Assembly (NCBI GenBank): GCA_019454045.1
Contig: SKCR01051205.1
Coordinates: forward strand, 248,001-312,000
Source of the DNA: Zanthoxylum bungeanum
Lineage: Eukaryota; Streptophyta; Magnoliopsida; Sapindales; Rutaceae
DNA: 64,000 bases
Reading direction: 5' to 3'
Shown here one piece after another: positions 55,481 through 64,000 of the stretch; the first letter of the stretch is position 1; each line of letters opens with the position of its first letter. Both the position numbers and the translations under genes were made by a program. The notes under the pieces are model-generated. The model saw only the letters and a list, made by a program, of their open reading frames with translations, did no database searches and was not told the DNA's origin.

Positions 55481-56230
55481 ATGGAAATGGAAGATTCCTT
55501 TTCTGGTGCAATGATCAAGCTGACAGCGACCAATTACTCCCTCTGGAGACCTCGGATGATAGATTATTTGCACTGCAAAGATCTGTTTGATATCACCGAG
55601 TTAAAGGGAGTGAGACCACAATCTGTTAAGGAGTATGACTGGAATAAACTCAACAACGGAACTTTGGATCAGATTAGGCAATGGATCGGTCATAGTGTCT
55701 TCCACCACGTAGCACAGGATTCAGATGCTTACGGGATGTGGATAAATCTGGAAGACATGTTCCAGCCCAAGACAGCTCGGAATAAAGCCATGTTAATGAG
55801 GCGTTTGGTGAACCTGAAGCTACGAAGTGGAACTTCCGTTGCAGAACACACCAATGAGTTCCAGAGCCTGGTGAATCAACTGTCTGCAGTAGACATACAG
55901 TTGGGAGATGAAGTACAAGCCCTCTTACTACTCAGTTCTCTTCCTGATAGTTATGAGACACTAGTGGTTACTCTCAGCAATTCTGCTCCAGAAGGTAAAG
56001 TTATCATGCTTATAGTAAAAGATGTCATGTCGAATGAGGAGTCTAGGAGAAAAGATGTTGGCTCAGATCAGACAGAAGCCTTCGTCACAGAGACTCGAGG
56101 AAGACATCAAAGAAGAGACAGAGAGAGAGGCAGAAGCACAACCAGGGGTTGATCCTCAGATGGAAGGAAGCCTACCTATAAGTGCTATTATTGTGGCATT
56201 GTAGGCCACCTAAAGAAGAATTACTGAAAA
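55481..56230 (+). pseudogene. gag of copia G, nearly complete, zinc knuckle damaged
   Basis: ATG 55481 opens 223 codons: SGAMIKLTATNYSLWRPRM, TLDQIRQWIGHSVFHHVA, LRSGTSVAEHTNEFQSLV and LLLSSLPDSYETLVV, then a basic RGRHQRRDRERGRS region and TGA at 56150-56152. The knuckle lies just beyond in another frame as CYYCGIVGHLKKNY, its last Cys changed to Tyr. N-terminal gag is the best-preserved gag in the window. Confidence 0.9.
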
Positions 56231-56611
56231 CTGTAACGAGAGCAGGGACAAGGCAATCACCAGCCGAAGAATGACGAAGGAGAGACACTAGTCATTGTCC
56301 AAGCAGATGTAGCAATATGCTCCATGTAGGAAGAGACATGCCTTCATAGTGCAACCCAAGATGTTGAGTGGGTGGTAGATACTGCAACATTCTACCACAT
56401 CACTCCTCACAAAGATTTCTTCACAACTTACAGAGCAGGAGACTTTGGATCAGTGAAGATGGGAAATATCAGTTCCTCTGGGATAGTAGGAATTGGTGAT
56501 ATTCAGTTGCGGATAAATGTCAGGTGTACATTGACCTTGAAGGATGTCCTGCATGTTCCAGAACTTCGGCTGAATATACTCTCGGGGATAGCTCTTGACA
56601 AACAGGGCTAT
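56231..56611 (+). pseudogene. Protease region of copia G, cut by solo LTR A2
   Basis: WVVDTATFYHITPHKDFFTTY (56369 on) is the Tork/Tnt1-type protease start (Tnt1 itself uses a D-T-A triad). GSVKMGN, GIGDIQLRI and DVLHVPELRLNILS follow. The frame enters the LTR at 56612 and resumes at 59241. Confidence 0.88.
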
Positions 56612-59240
56612 TGTTGGGGTTGGTGCTCAGAGCGCCAATCCGGGCCGTATTTATGTCTGATTCATGAATACGAACATCCCCTTATTCCATAATATTACTT
56701 ATTTATGGTTGCACCTCTTGTTCTTATATACGTATTTGATCTGATTACGATTAGATTGAAACTAAATGTGGTTTAGTGATATGTATATATTAGACAAAGG
56801 CCCAATAATATATAATGCAGTACACAGTTACAAAGTTAGTTTGTAATTGACATTGGGAAGTGTCACTGCTATATGTATATTATCAAACATAGTTCCTGGT
56901 CAAGATTTGCTAACACGGGTCGGTTAGTCAAATCCGTTGAGACCAGTACATGTCGTATATCGAGACTTGGTCCGATGGTTTATCCCAATGAACCATGAGT
57001 CTATGGAGACTCGTATAGACGTGTAGGTGTTTATAGTTGATAAACACTGAACGGCTCACCGAAGATTCTTAATGGATGGTACGCCAACGTCAATAAGAAT
57101 CTTCTCGGGTTGAGTAGCATAGTGGTCCTTCGACTTGAGACACCACTGTGGATGTATGAGACATCCTCCACACTTAGATGGCAGTCACGTCACCGATCTA
57201 TTTAGATCAGACCTCCGCCTGTTCGTTGGGTGTGGATCGATCCTCAGGATATCCTGTGTGTGTCAAGATAGGATCTGTCAGTTCTGTGTACAGAGCATAG
57301 GTAGTCCATATATTATTAGCAGTCTGTTAAATCTGTGGCCACAGTATACATCGGAAGTAAGTTCCGAGTGTTATTTACAGATTGCTAATAGATACGTCGA
57401 CGAGATAATACCTATAGAGATTTGACGTTTACATCTATATCTCTGGGATTATCTGGATACCTGTGACGGATGGATTATACGTATGCAATGACCTCGACCT
57501 GTATGATTCAGCGAGATTATCCATGATCGTCATAATCTACGGGTGGATAGATTATGGACACGAAATTGGATTTCGTGACGGATATACCTGAATCTAGAGA
57601 GTCTCAATAATGAAACATACTCGTAGAGCACTAGAGCAACATTTATGAATAATGATGATTATTTATAAATCGTTTAATCGTTAAACGAAAAATACATGCG
57701 AACGGGCCGAACCGTCATTTCCTAATTAATGTGTATTTGTATTTAATATATAATATTATTAAATACACATTAATAAATAGTCAAATAAAGGTATTTGACA
57801 TATATCATCAATATATGTATTTGAGATATTTAAAGTAATATAATACATATATTTGATATATTTGTATTTAATTAATTATTTAATTATTTAATTGTTAAAT
57901 GATTAATATAATTAAAATATAAATATATCACCAAATGATAAAGTTAGGAAATGATTATAAATGTAAATGTTTGACTTTACATTAAAGGAAAAGGTTGTCA
58001 AATTGATTTTGACTTCTTAAGATATTTTTTCAAAATTGTTTGAAAAATTAAAATATCTTTCTCCTTTATTTTTAATTATATTCGGCCATGACCTTGAAAA
58101 TATATAAGAGATATATTTTCTTAGTTGCAATTGTTGACTTAGTATAAATATCAATAAAGTGTTTTTTAGATATTTATATATAAAGTTGAACAAATTCAAA
58201 TGAAATGAAATTGAAAATAATTTGGTAAATACTTATGGTAAATTTCGGCCAAGGGTTATTTTGCCACAAGTATATATTGTTTTCATTTCATCTTCATTAA
58301 ACTAACCTAATACATTTCAAAGAAAACTCCATTAATGGAAGCAAAGGAAGCTTGTGAGAAAGAAAGAAGAAATCAAAGAAAGCTTGGATTTTAGTGAGTT
58401 TTTCCAACTTGCTATTAGAAAGGAAAATGTTCCTTAGGATCTAGGCTTTAACATATGATGTTCTTAGGTTATTTCTTTCTTTATTCCTTGTGTTTTTGTT
58501 GATGGAAGTTTTGATGGAAGTGTTGAGCATGTATGATGAAGGAAAGTTGTGACTATTGTAGTTATAAGCTTTCTTTTAAGGTTTTGGAAACCATGTTGCT
58601 AATCTAGAGTTGTTGACCCACTCTTAGATGACCTAGATTTGATCTTGAGTTGTTTCATTGTGTTGAGACTTTGATTGGATGGAAGAAAGATGATTAAAGT
58701 GTTGTATTTAACCAATTTGGTCTAATTTGTCCAATTTGATGAAATTGAAAAATTAGGGTTTAAGACCACTTCCAAATTTGGAGCTTTTCATATATGTTGT
58801 GCATTTGGATGTGTATATGATGCATATAAAGTTTCATGTTCATTGGATTACATCTTGATGTGTTTTGATGCATGAAATGACAAAGTGCACAAAATGGCAC
58901 CAATTGGGTGCATTCGGCCAAACTTGCAAAAATGGGGATTTGTGTTGCCCTTGGTGTTTTGATGTTTTGAACATGCTAAGTTCATCTTAGAAATGATTTA
59001 GAATCATTCAAAATTGATTAGATCAATTTCGGACTAAAATGGACAAAATACCAATGTAAGGGCATTTCGGTAAATTCACTTGAATATGATTCATTTGAAT
59101 TTTATTTCATAATTTGATTATTGGAATGTTAAATAAATATGTTTATTTAATTAATTCGAGAAAAAGTTTTGAAATCGGAAAAATAGGATTTTCCGCCGCT
59201 TCCGCTGCGTTACCGGATTCTGCCTCTAGAAACCCCTACA
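56612..59240 (+). mobile_element. Solo LTR of copia subfamily A2 inside G (TSD GCTAT)
   Basis: TGTTGGGGTTGGTGCTCAGA to GAAACCCCTACA, 2.6 kb, flanked by GCTAT at 56607-56611 and 59241-59245. It is closely similar along its whole length to 37690-40315, with differences concentrated after 57960. No internal sequence remains. Confidence 0.95.
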
Positions 59241-59245
59241 GCTAT

Positions 59246-60465
59246 GACAATCACTTCTGAAATGGCACATGGAGAATGACAAAAGGTGTCATGGTTATCG
59301 CCCGAGGACATGCTTGCGGCGCACTATACAAAATTCATGTGAAGATTTGTGCAGACAGCCTCAATGTAGCTGAAAATGAGGCTTCTCAAAATCTGTGGAA
59401 CCAGATACTCGGACACATGAGTAAGAGAGGATTATCTACCCTGAACAAGAATGAGCTTAACAAGGATGCTACACGAGGTCCTTGCAATCACTACTTGATT
59501 GGTAAGCAACACAGAATCTCGTTTAATTTCTCTTCAGAGAGAAGATCATATTTGCTCAGTCTGGTGCACTCTGATGTTTATGGTCCCTTGGAGGTTGATT
59601 CATTGGGCGGTAACAAGTATTTTCTGACTTTCATTGATGATGCTTCTCGTAAAATCTGGGTGTATTTCCTCAAGACGAAGGATCAGGTCTTAGATCAGTT
59701 CAAGTTGTTCCACGCCATGGTAGAGCATGAAACAGGGAAGAAGCTGAAGTGTCTTCGCACAGACGATGGAGGCAAGTACAGTTCCAGAGAGTTTGAAGCT
59801 TACTGCAGGAGACACGGCATTCGACATGAGAGAACTGTTCCACACACACCATAACATAATGGTGTCGCTACGAGAATGAACCGCACTATTATGGAGAAAG
59901 TCAGAGGAATGATCAGTATGGCTAAGCTGCCAAAGCCATTCTGGGGAGAAGCTGTTCGTGCCGCCTGTTACTTGATCAACAAATCACCATCTCTACTGTT
60001 GAACTTGGAGATTCCGGAGAAATTATGGTCTGGTAAGAATCCCTCATACACTCACCCTAGAGTATTCGGTTGTTTAGCCGTTGTACATGTACCCAATGAG
60101 CTCAGGGAGAAGCTCGATGCAAGGACAACTCCATGTATATTCATAGGCCATGGAGATGAAGAATTTGGATACAGACTATGGGATCCAAATGTGAAGATGG
60201 TCATCAGAAGCCAGGAAGTAGAGTTTCTTGAAGACCGAACAATTGAAGACATTGAAATGCCTAGAATGTCTTCCAATTCCAGTGCCAACGGAAATCCAGA
60301 CCCAGCACCAGCACAATTGGCCATAGATATGGAGCATGAGGAAATTCCAGAAGCAGAACCGGAGGATGCAAATGAGGATGTTGAGCAGGGGAGACACAGC
60401 CTGTTCCATCGGAGATTACAGAAGAGAGTGTTGAGTAGGGGGAGCCGCAACCCACTCCACTAGAA
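59246..60465 (+). pseudogene. Pre-integrase and integrase of copia G, one stop codon
   Basis: One frame (59276-60463) with a single TAA at 59852-59854, where CAA would be expected. LWNQILGHMSKRG keeps the first His pair region, but the C-x2-C pair reads CNHYL. Integrase catalytic regions: HSDVYGPL and RTDDGGKYS carry both Asp, while the Glu motif reads NGVATRMNRT with Thr in the catalytic position. The C-terminal part (WGEAVRAACYLINKSP, FIGHGDEEFGYRLW, VEFLEDRTIEDI) is intact. Confidence 0.92.
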
Positions 60466-60670
60466 GCTACAAGATCATTCACAGAGATGGATGATGATAG
60501 AGATAGACCTCCTGAAACCAGTGGACCTCAGACAAGAATATATGAGCGAGGCAGAATTCCATCAACCATATATCCGGGATCCGAATATATTCTGCTTACT
60601 GATGAGGGGGAGCCAGAGAGTTTCTCACAAGGCAAGAAGGCACTGAAGAACAAATGGGTGAAGAAACATG
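60466..60670 (+). pseudogene. Linker and first RT codons of copia G
   Basis: YPGSEYILLTDEGEPESF corresponds to the linker before RT in E (YVLLIDGGEPEIY). It jumps directly to GKKALKNKWV, about 45 codons further in E, and then leaves RT similarity at KKHGSRI. Two deletions removed essentially all of RT and RNase H. Confidence 0.85.
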
Positions 60671-60674
60671 GCAG

Positions 60675-60870
60675 CAGAATTGTGCAGAGACACAACAGAA
60701 GATTACTGTGCAGAGACACAGTGGATTATACTATGCAGAGACATAGAAGAAGAATATTGTACAGAGATGCAGTGAAGTGAGCTGTGCAGAGACACAGCCA
60801 ACATGTCAACAAAGGAACAGTGATTAGGACAAGCTAGAGCTGTGCAGAGACATAGCCAGGATAGCTGTCA
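60675..60870 (+). repeat. Tandem array of TGTGCAGAGACAYAG replacing RT/RNase H in copia G
   Basis: Six copies of GTGCAGAGACACAG or GTACAGAGATGCAG variants, the first four spaced about 26 bases, then two more at wider intervals. The LTR holds the related CATGCAGAGACATGG about 70 bases further on. The array is partly translated in the short ORF 60487-60780 as QRHRRR-like units. Confidence 0.85.
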
Positions 60871-60892
60871 GATGAAGATTGTTTCGGATGCA

Positions 60893-60908
60893 ACTGGAGG
60901 GGGAGAAT
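60893..60908 (+). other. Polypurine tract of copia G
   Basis: ACTGGAGGGGGAGAAT immediately before TGTAGAGTCTAG. Confidence 0.88.
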
Positions 60909-61366
60909 TGTAGAGTCTAGTTGCATGGTAAATTTTCATGCAGAGACATGGCCATGCATGAAGCTTCCTTGAAGCTTCCCACCTTGTTCCAGCCAGCTAC
61001 CATGCATGAAGAAAACAGCCATGCACATCAACTTTCGGTGGTGATTGAGATTGCCACAAAATCAGGCCTTTGAATTCTTGGTGAAACAAACAAAGGTGGT
61101 CTCTATAAATTAAGGAGTGAAAGGTGGTGGGTACTGTTCACATGTTGACATTTTGTACTAAATTTGTACTATAAATTCTGAGCTCAGTTTGAAGCTTAGG
61201 ACACCCCAAAGTGTGAGTAATAAGCTCCAAGTAGAGAGCTTGAGAGTGTGTGAGGTTTTTTGTATAGTGTAAAGTTTAAACACTTGTATTTATTCTTGTA
61301 GTAATAGAAATTAGAGTATTCGGTTTTTCCTCAAACACATTCTAAAGTGATCAGAGAATCACAACA
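60909..61366 (+). mobile_element. 3' LTR of copia G
   Basis: Same length as the 5' copy with about eight substitutions, roughly half of them transitions, for example CCAGTTG against CTAGTTG and TTTCCATG against TTTTCATG. Confidence 0.95.
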
Positions 61367-61371
61367 AAACC

Positions 61372-61590
61372 AAGCTTTACAAAACACTCTCAAACACTAT
61401 TTACTCTCTATTATGCTCACTCTCTGTATTTCTGGGATACTAAACAAATGAGATTATAGTTCCTTTTATAGTTGCCAAAACGTGTGCTACAGTGGCACAC
61501 GTTTTGGCAACACGTTTTGTCAACGCGTTTGTTGCATCCATCATTTGCAGCTAGCTAGCATGCAAGTTGAATGCATGCTGGAGTCCAACA
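61372..61590 (-). mobile_element. 5' LTR of copia F, 5' part
   Basis: AAGCTTTACAAAACACTC to CTGGAGTCCAACA continues the LTR broken at 54355 and corresponds to about 49889-50103. The GCATGC palindromes are fewer here than in the 3' LTR. It is followed by the ATCCA target copy. Confidence 0.93.
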
Positions 61591-62079
61591 ATCCAAGTCA
61601 AGAATTTTTCCAGGGTACCTCCTTAACAACTGTAGGATTCCCCACAGTGTAAAAGTATCTCTCGACTGAAAGGACTTTCTATTCCTCAAAACATAAGCCC
61701 TGCCTTTTATTACAACCAATCTAAAATTTGCTTTTTCACAAGCTCTCTCAACCCGAAAATTATATTATGTGCCCTCTCAACCATTTCCCTTGTGATCCCA
61801 GTGTGAGCCCATGGCTTTAGATCTTCGTGAATCCAACGGAAGTAATCAGGACACGTGGGGGCTGGTGTACCGTCGTGATCTTCTTCTGGGGTGTAGCTCG
61901 TTTGGTAGGTTCCAGGGCAGGTAGAAGAGAGGACAGGATTTGGCTGGCGACCGGATAAATTGCCGCCAAATCGTGTCTGTGAAATTACCGGAATGCCCTG
62001 GTGATTGCATGTTGCTGCGTTCTCTCATTCTCCGCAACACTTTGCGATTAAACAGAAAAATCCTTCCCTGTTCTAACAC
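61591..62079 (-). pseudogene. Glucosyltransferase pseudogene, exon 1, upstream part
   Basis: Minus strand: an N-terminal NFTDTIWRQFIRSPAKS region, then CPGTYQTSYTPEEDHDG, CPDYFRWIHEDLKPW and TGITREMVERAHN. A frameshift near 61750 follows, then ANFRLVVIKGRAYV, SRDTFTLWGILQLLRRYPGK and LDLD, where F inserted. The order and wording fit plant rumi-like proteins. Between SPAKS and CPGTY these normally have a membrane anchor and a stem; here only a few codons separate them, in two frames, so that part is deleted. Confidence 0.9.
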
Positions 62080-62821
62080 AAAACCTGATTTTCTGAAATG
62101 GGTAGCTGAGATTTTGCTGTGGAATTTTCTTTTCTTGAAAATTATCTCAAGCTTCTAGATGATCATATCAATGGTACCATAATTAGAAGGATTCTGAGTC
62201 AGAGAATCGAATAAAATATGATATGCTTACATTTAGAAATAGAAATTTTCAAGTTGTTTTTTTCATCATCGTACGTACATGATCAGCTACAAAGAATGAT
62301 CTTTCTGGTCATTTGTAGAATCACACAGAGAAACTGAAAATTAATCTCTAACCAAAAATGGCTGTAAAGAAAATTATGATTTTCAAAACTCCAACTTGTT
62401 TATACCCATTAATGAGCATTTATCTTATTTTTAAATAATGAGCATTAAACTTACCTTTAACCATCCTTGAATCCTGAAAGCGAAACTACACTCAAAGAAA
62501 AAGTAAAATGAATTGAAAATATAAACCTAAATGAATTGAAAACATATGTGACCTTAGTCACATTGTAACTGCATTTTTAATGGATAGTTATAAAATATTT
62601 ATCAATTAGATGTGTATCCGTGTTTATTTGTTTAGGCACAATCATAATTTGACTATATTTAACTTCATCTGTACAGAAATACTAAAGAACACTGTAATCA
62701 AAAGAAAGATAAGGGATTAAAATATACCTAGTCTTGCACACCATTTTTTTTAAAGAAAAAAATAATAATAATAATAATAATGTTCACATGAACAATAATT
62801 TTTTTTTTGTTTTATAAGGAT
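62080..62821. other. Upstream flank of the glucosyltransferase pseudogene
   Basis: AT-rich sequence without genes or clear repeats apart from the (AAT)7 microsatellite at 62761-62781. It may include the original promoter and 5' untranslated region, but no convincing TATA position can be assigned. Confidence 0.5.
62761..62781. repeat. (AAT)7 microsatellite
   Basis: Seven uninterrupted AAT units, adjoining A-rich sequence. Confidence 0.97.
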
Positions 62822-63514
62822 TGTTATATAGTGAAGCCATGTGCTTCTCACGTGACCTCTGATTTCAGCCGTTGGATTAGTTTCATCACTTTAATCTTCA
62901 TTGTTGCCTTCTAACCGTTGCTCTTCATATATGTCGATGTTGTCGAGGGCTTGTTAGATTAGATTAGTGGATTTCTTTGATTGTTGCCTCTCGGCTCTCT
63001 TGAATACAGACCAAGATTAAGGTTTCTCTTCTCTCTCTGCTAAAAGATCAAGAATCACTTCTTCTCTTCTCTCTATTTTCATAGCGTTTGGTCTCTAGTC
63101 TTCTGGTCGTTGTTTTGATGTAATGTGCTGTCTTGATCAAGATAAGCAAACAGAGGAGAGTTGGTGAATCAATTCCTTTCTAGTAAGTGTTCTTTGTGTT
63201 GAATACTTGTTGTAATTGAAGATTTGGAGATTGGTTAGGGTTCTTGAGTTTGATTTAGGGGTTGATTTTGTCGGAAGTTCTTGTAAAGAAAGAGAGTAGA
63301 AACAGTTTTGTAATCCCTAAATTCTTAGTGCAATGAGCTCCGAGTTCTTGGAGTTCAACGTGGATGTAGTCTGAATTCGTTCAGGCGAACCACGGTAAAA
63401 TTCTGTTTGTGTTGTGTGATTGATTTCCTTGACATTGGCGTGACTGTTTTTCACATAATAATCGGCTTCAAAGAAAAGAGAATTATGGGCATGATCTTTA
63501 GTTTGATCATTACA
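62822..63514 (+). mobile_element. 5' LTR of Ty1/copia element H
   Basis: TGTTATATAGTGAAGCC to TTTGATCATTACA, 693 bp, followed by a primer-site-like GTGGTAACAGAGC and a gag frame. The start is chosen as the TG that gives a plausible LTR; the second LTR lies outside the window, so it cannot be confirmed. Confidence 0.7.
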
Positions 63515-63527
63515 GTGGTAACAGAGC
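63515..63527 (+). other. Primer-binding site of copia H (variant)
   Basis: GTGGTAACAGAGC differs from TGGTATCAGAGC by T-to-A. The LTR end TACA directly precedes it. Confidence 0.7.
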
Positions 63528-63701
63528 AATGGGTTGGAAGGTAATTGGCCTAAAGAACAAACTTTCCTTTCTATTTGGGAGGTTAGTTAGAGTTACTGGT
63601 CTTTGAAGAAATTAGGGCTTCAAGAATTGAAGTTGCCGAGTTGAGGGATTGGGGGCATAAGATTCTGTGTAGTCGAGTGCAGTTTACTGTGTGAAACCGA
63701 A

Positions 63702-64000
63702 ATGTCGACTATGAGACTCGACATTGGAATATTTGACAGAAAATGGGATTTCACCACTTGGAAGAAGAAAATGAGGGTTTTGCTATCCCACCATAAGGTG
63801 GCCCTGGCATTGGAACCCGATCCAGAAAAATGGCCTAAGATGGAAAAAGAAACGAAAGATGAAATCCTGGAAGAGGCGTAAAACTTGATCTTCCTCCATT
63901 TGGGAGACTCAGTCATCAGAAAGGTTGATGGAATGGTCACGGCCATTCAACTCTGGGGTAAACTCGAATCTCTTTATTTTGTTGTTTCTGCTCCAAATTT
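63702..64000 (+). pseudogene. gag of copia H, N-terminal part with one stop, running off the window
   Basis: ATG 63702 opens MSTMRLDIGIFDRKWDFTTW, KKKMRVLLSHHKVALALEPD and, after a TAA at 63879-63881, NLIFLHLGDSVIRKVDG and AIQLWGKLESLYF. The pattern (FDGxxxFTxWKxxMxxLL...ALWxKLExLY) is that of copia gag. The rest lies beyond position 64000. The antisense 108-codon ORF at 63620-63946 is its shadow. Confidence 0.88.

Larger units (their letters stand above)
54356..61366 (+). mobile_element. Ty1/copia element G lacking RT and RNase H, TSD AAACC
   Basis: LTRs 54356-54813 and 60909-61366 are both 458 bp and differ at several positions. AAACC flanks lie at 54351-54355 and 61367-61371. Gag, protease and integrase of Tork/Tnt1 type are present. 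After integrase only the words KKALKNKWV of RT remain, followed by a TGTGCAGAGACAYAG array instead of RT and RNase H. A solo LTR A2 (56612-59240) interrupts the protease/pre-integrase junction. Confidence 0.95.
49801..61590 (-). mobile_element. Ty1/copia element F (minus strand), TSD ATCCA, host of element G
   Basis: LTRs at 49801-50103 and 54270-54355 plus 61372-61590; ATCCA flanks at 49796-49800 and 61591-61595. Without G the element is about 4.8 kb. Its coding sequence is closely related to E, but the LTRs are of a different type. It has lost the gag C-terminus, zinc knuckle and protease by one deletion. The insertion site lies in the glucosyltransferase coding exon. Confidence 0.95.
42535..62079 (-). 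pseudogene. Rumi-like protein O-glucosyltransferase (CAP10/DUF821 family) pseudogene, invaded by nested retrotransposons
   Basis: Proteins of this family are Golgi/ER glycosyltransferases related to animal Rumi/POGLUT1. On the minus strand, family phrases appear in order in five blocks: 61591-62079 with 49651-49800, then 49249-49441, 49103-49167, 43455-43513 and 42540-42638. Copia F lies inside the first exon and copia E between the third and fourth. Several exon ends have splice signals that join in frame (for example FWGW to PEIN). Breaks: frameshifts near 61750 and 49790, a Trp-to-stop change in exon 2, loss of the central catalytic part (SAWSVSEKY-like region) and no visible membrane anchor. 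The locus is dead or nearly so; this copy cannot make a full enzyme. Confidence 0.85.

Noticed and set aside
60052..60482. Overlapping minus-strand ORFs in the integrase of copia G
   Set aside because: They are antisense to a continuous integrase frame with clear family motifs.
63620..63946. 108-codon minus-strand ORF
   Set aside because: It is the shadow of the gag frame of copia H.

Overview
This is plant nuclear DNA, probably from a eudicot. It is AT-rich and has almost no intact long ORFs. It is built from nested Ty1/copia and Ty3/gypsy-type LTR retrotransposons with initiator-Met, Asp and Arg-type tRNA primer sites, plus one hAT-like DNA element. The only host genes I can see are broken: a rumi-like (CAP10/DUF821) protein O-glucosyltransferase on the minus strand (exons scattered over 42.5-62.1 kb) and a remnant of an actin-depolymerising factor (ADF). 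No tRNA, rRNA, CRISPR or bacterial feature was found. I name element families A-J for this report only.

Layout. 1-4559: minus-strand copia A1 (LTR 2046-4559, internal leader 1-2045). 4560-8096: Tat/Ogre-like minus-strand piece J with its LTR. 8097-14181: copia D, from its leader through gag-pol into its 3' LTR. 14182-31272: non-autonomous gypsy-type element B (TSD AAAAT/AGAAT), carrying a captured LOG-family gene. Its 3' LTR is split by a decayed copia C (21329-30919). 31273-32090: unassigned. 32091-35230: internally deleted relative of B (B', minus strand) with a hAT-like element (33433-34215, TSD ATTTTAGA) in its LTR. 35231-37457: truncated LTR of family A1. 37458-41940: end of copia I (RNase H, 3' LTR), interrupted by solo LTR A2 (37690-40315, TSD GTCTT). 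41956-42180: ADF remnant. 42535-62079: the glucosyltransferase pseudogene, invaded by copia E (43530-49040, TSD CAAGG) and by minus-strand copia F (49801-61590, TSD ATCCA). F's 5' LTR holds copia G (54356-61366, TSD AAACC), and G's protease region holds a second solo LTR A2 (56612-59240, TSD GCTAT). 62822-64000: start of another copia, H.

Nesting gives relative ages: host exon, then F, then G, then A2; copia I, then A1, then B', then hAT; D, then B, then C. Several copies are deletion derivatives that could move only with proteins from relatives: F lacks the gag zinc knuckle and protease, G lacks reverse transcriptase and RNase H, and B lacks all of pol.

The most unusual content is a LOG-like gene body (cytokinin-activating phosphoribohydrolase family), apparently intronless, inside B, followed by G's replacement of RT/RNase H with a short tandem array, quasi-regular GCCAAAG motif arrays in the leaders of two copia families, and recurrent ACGT-core arrays in LTRs and leaders. 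All calls come from reading the sequence and recalling family motifs; no database search was run.
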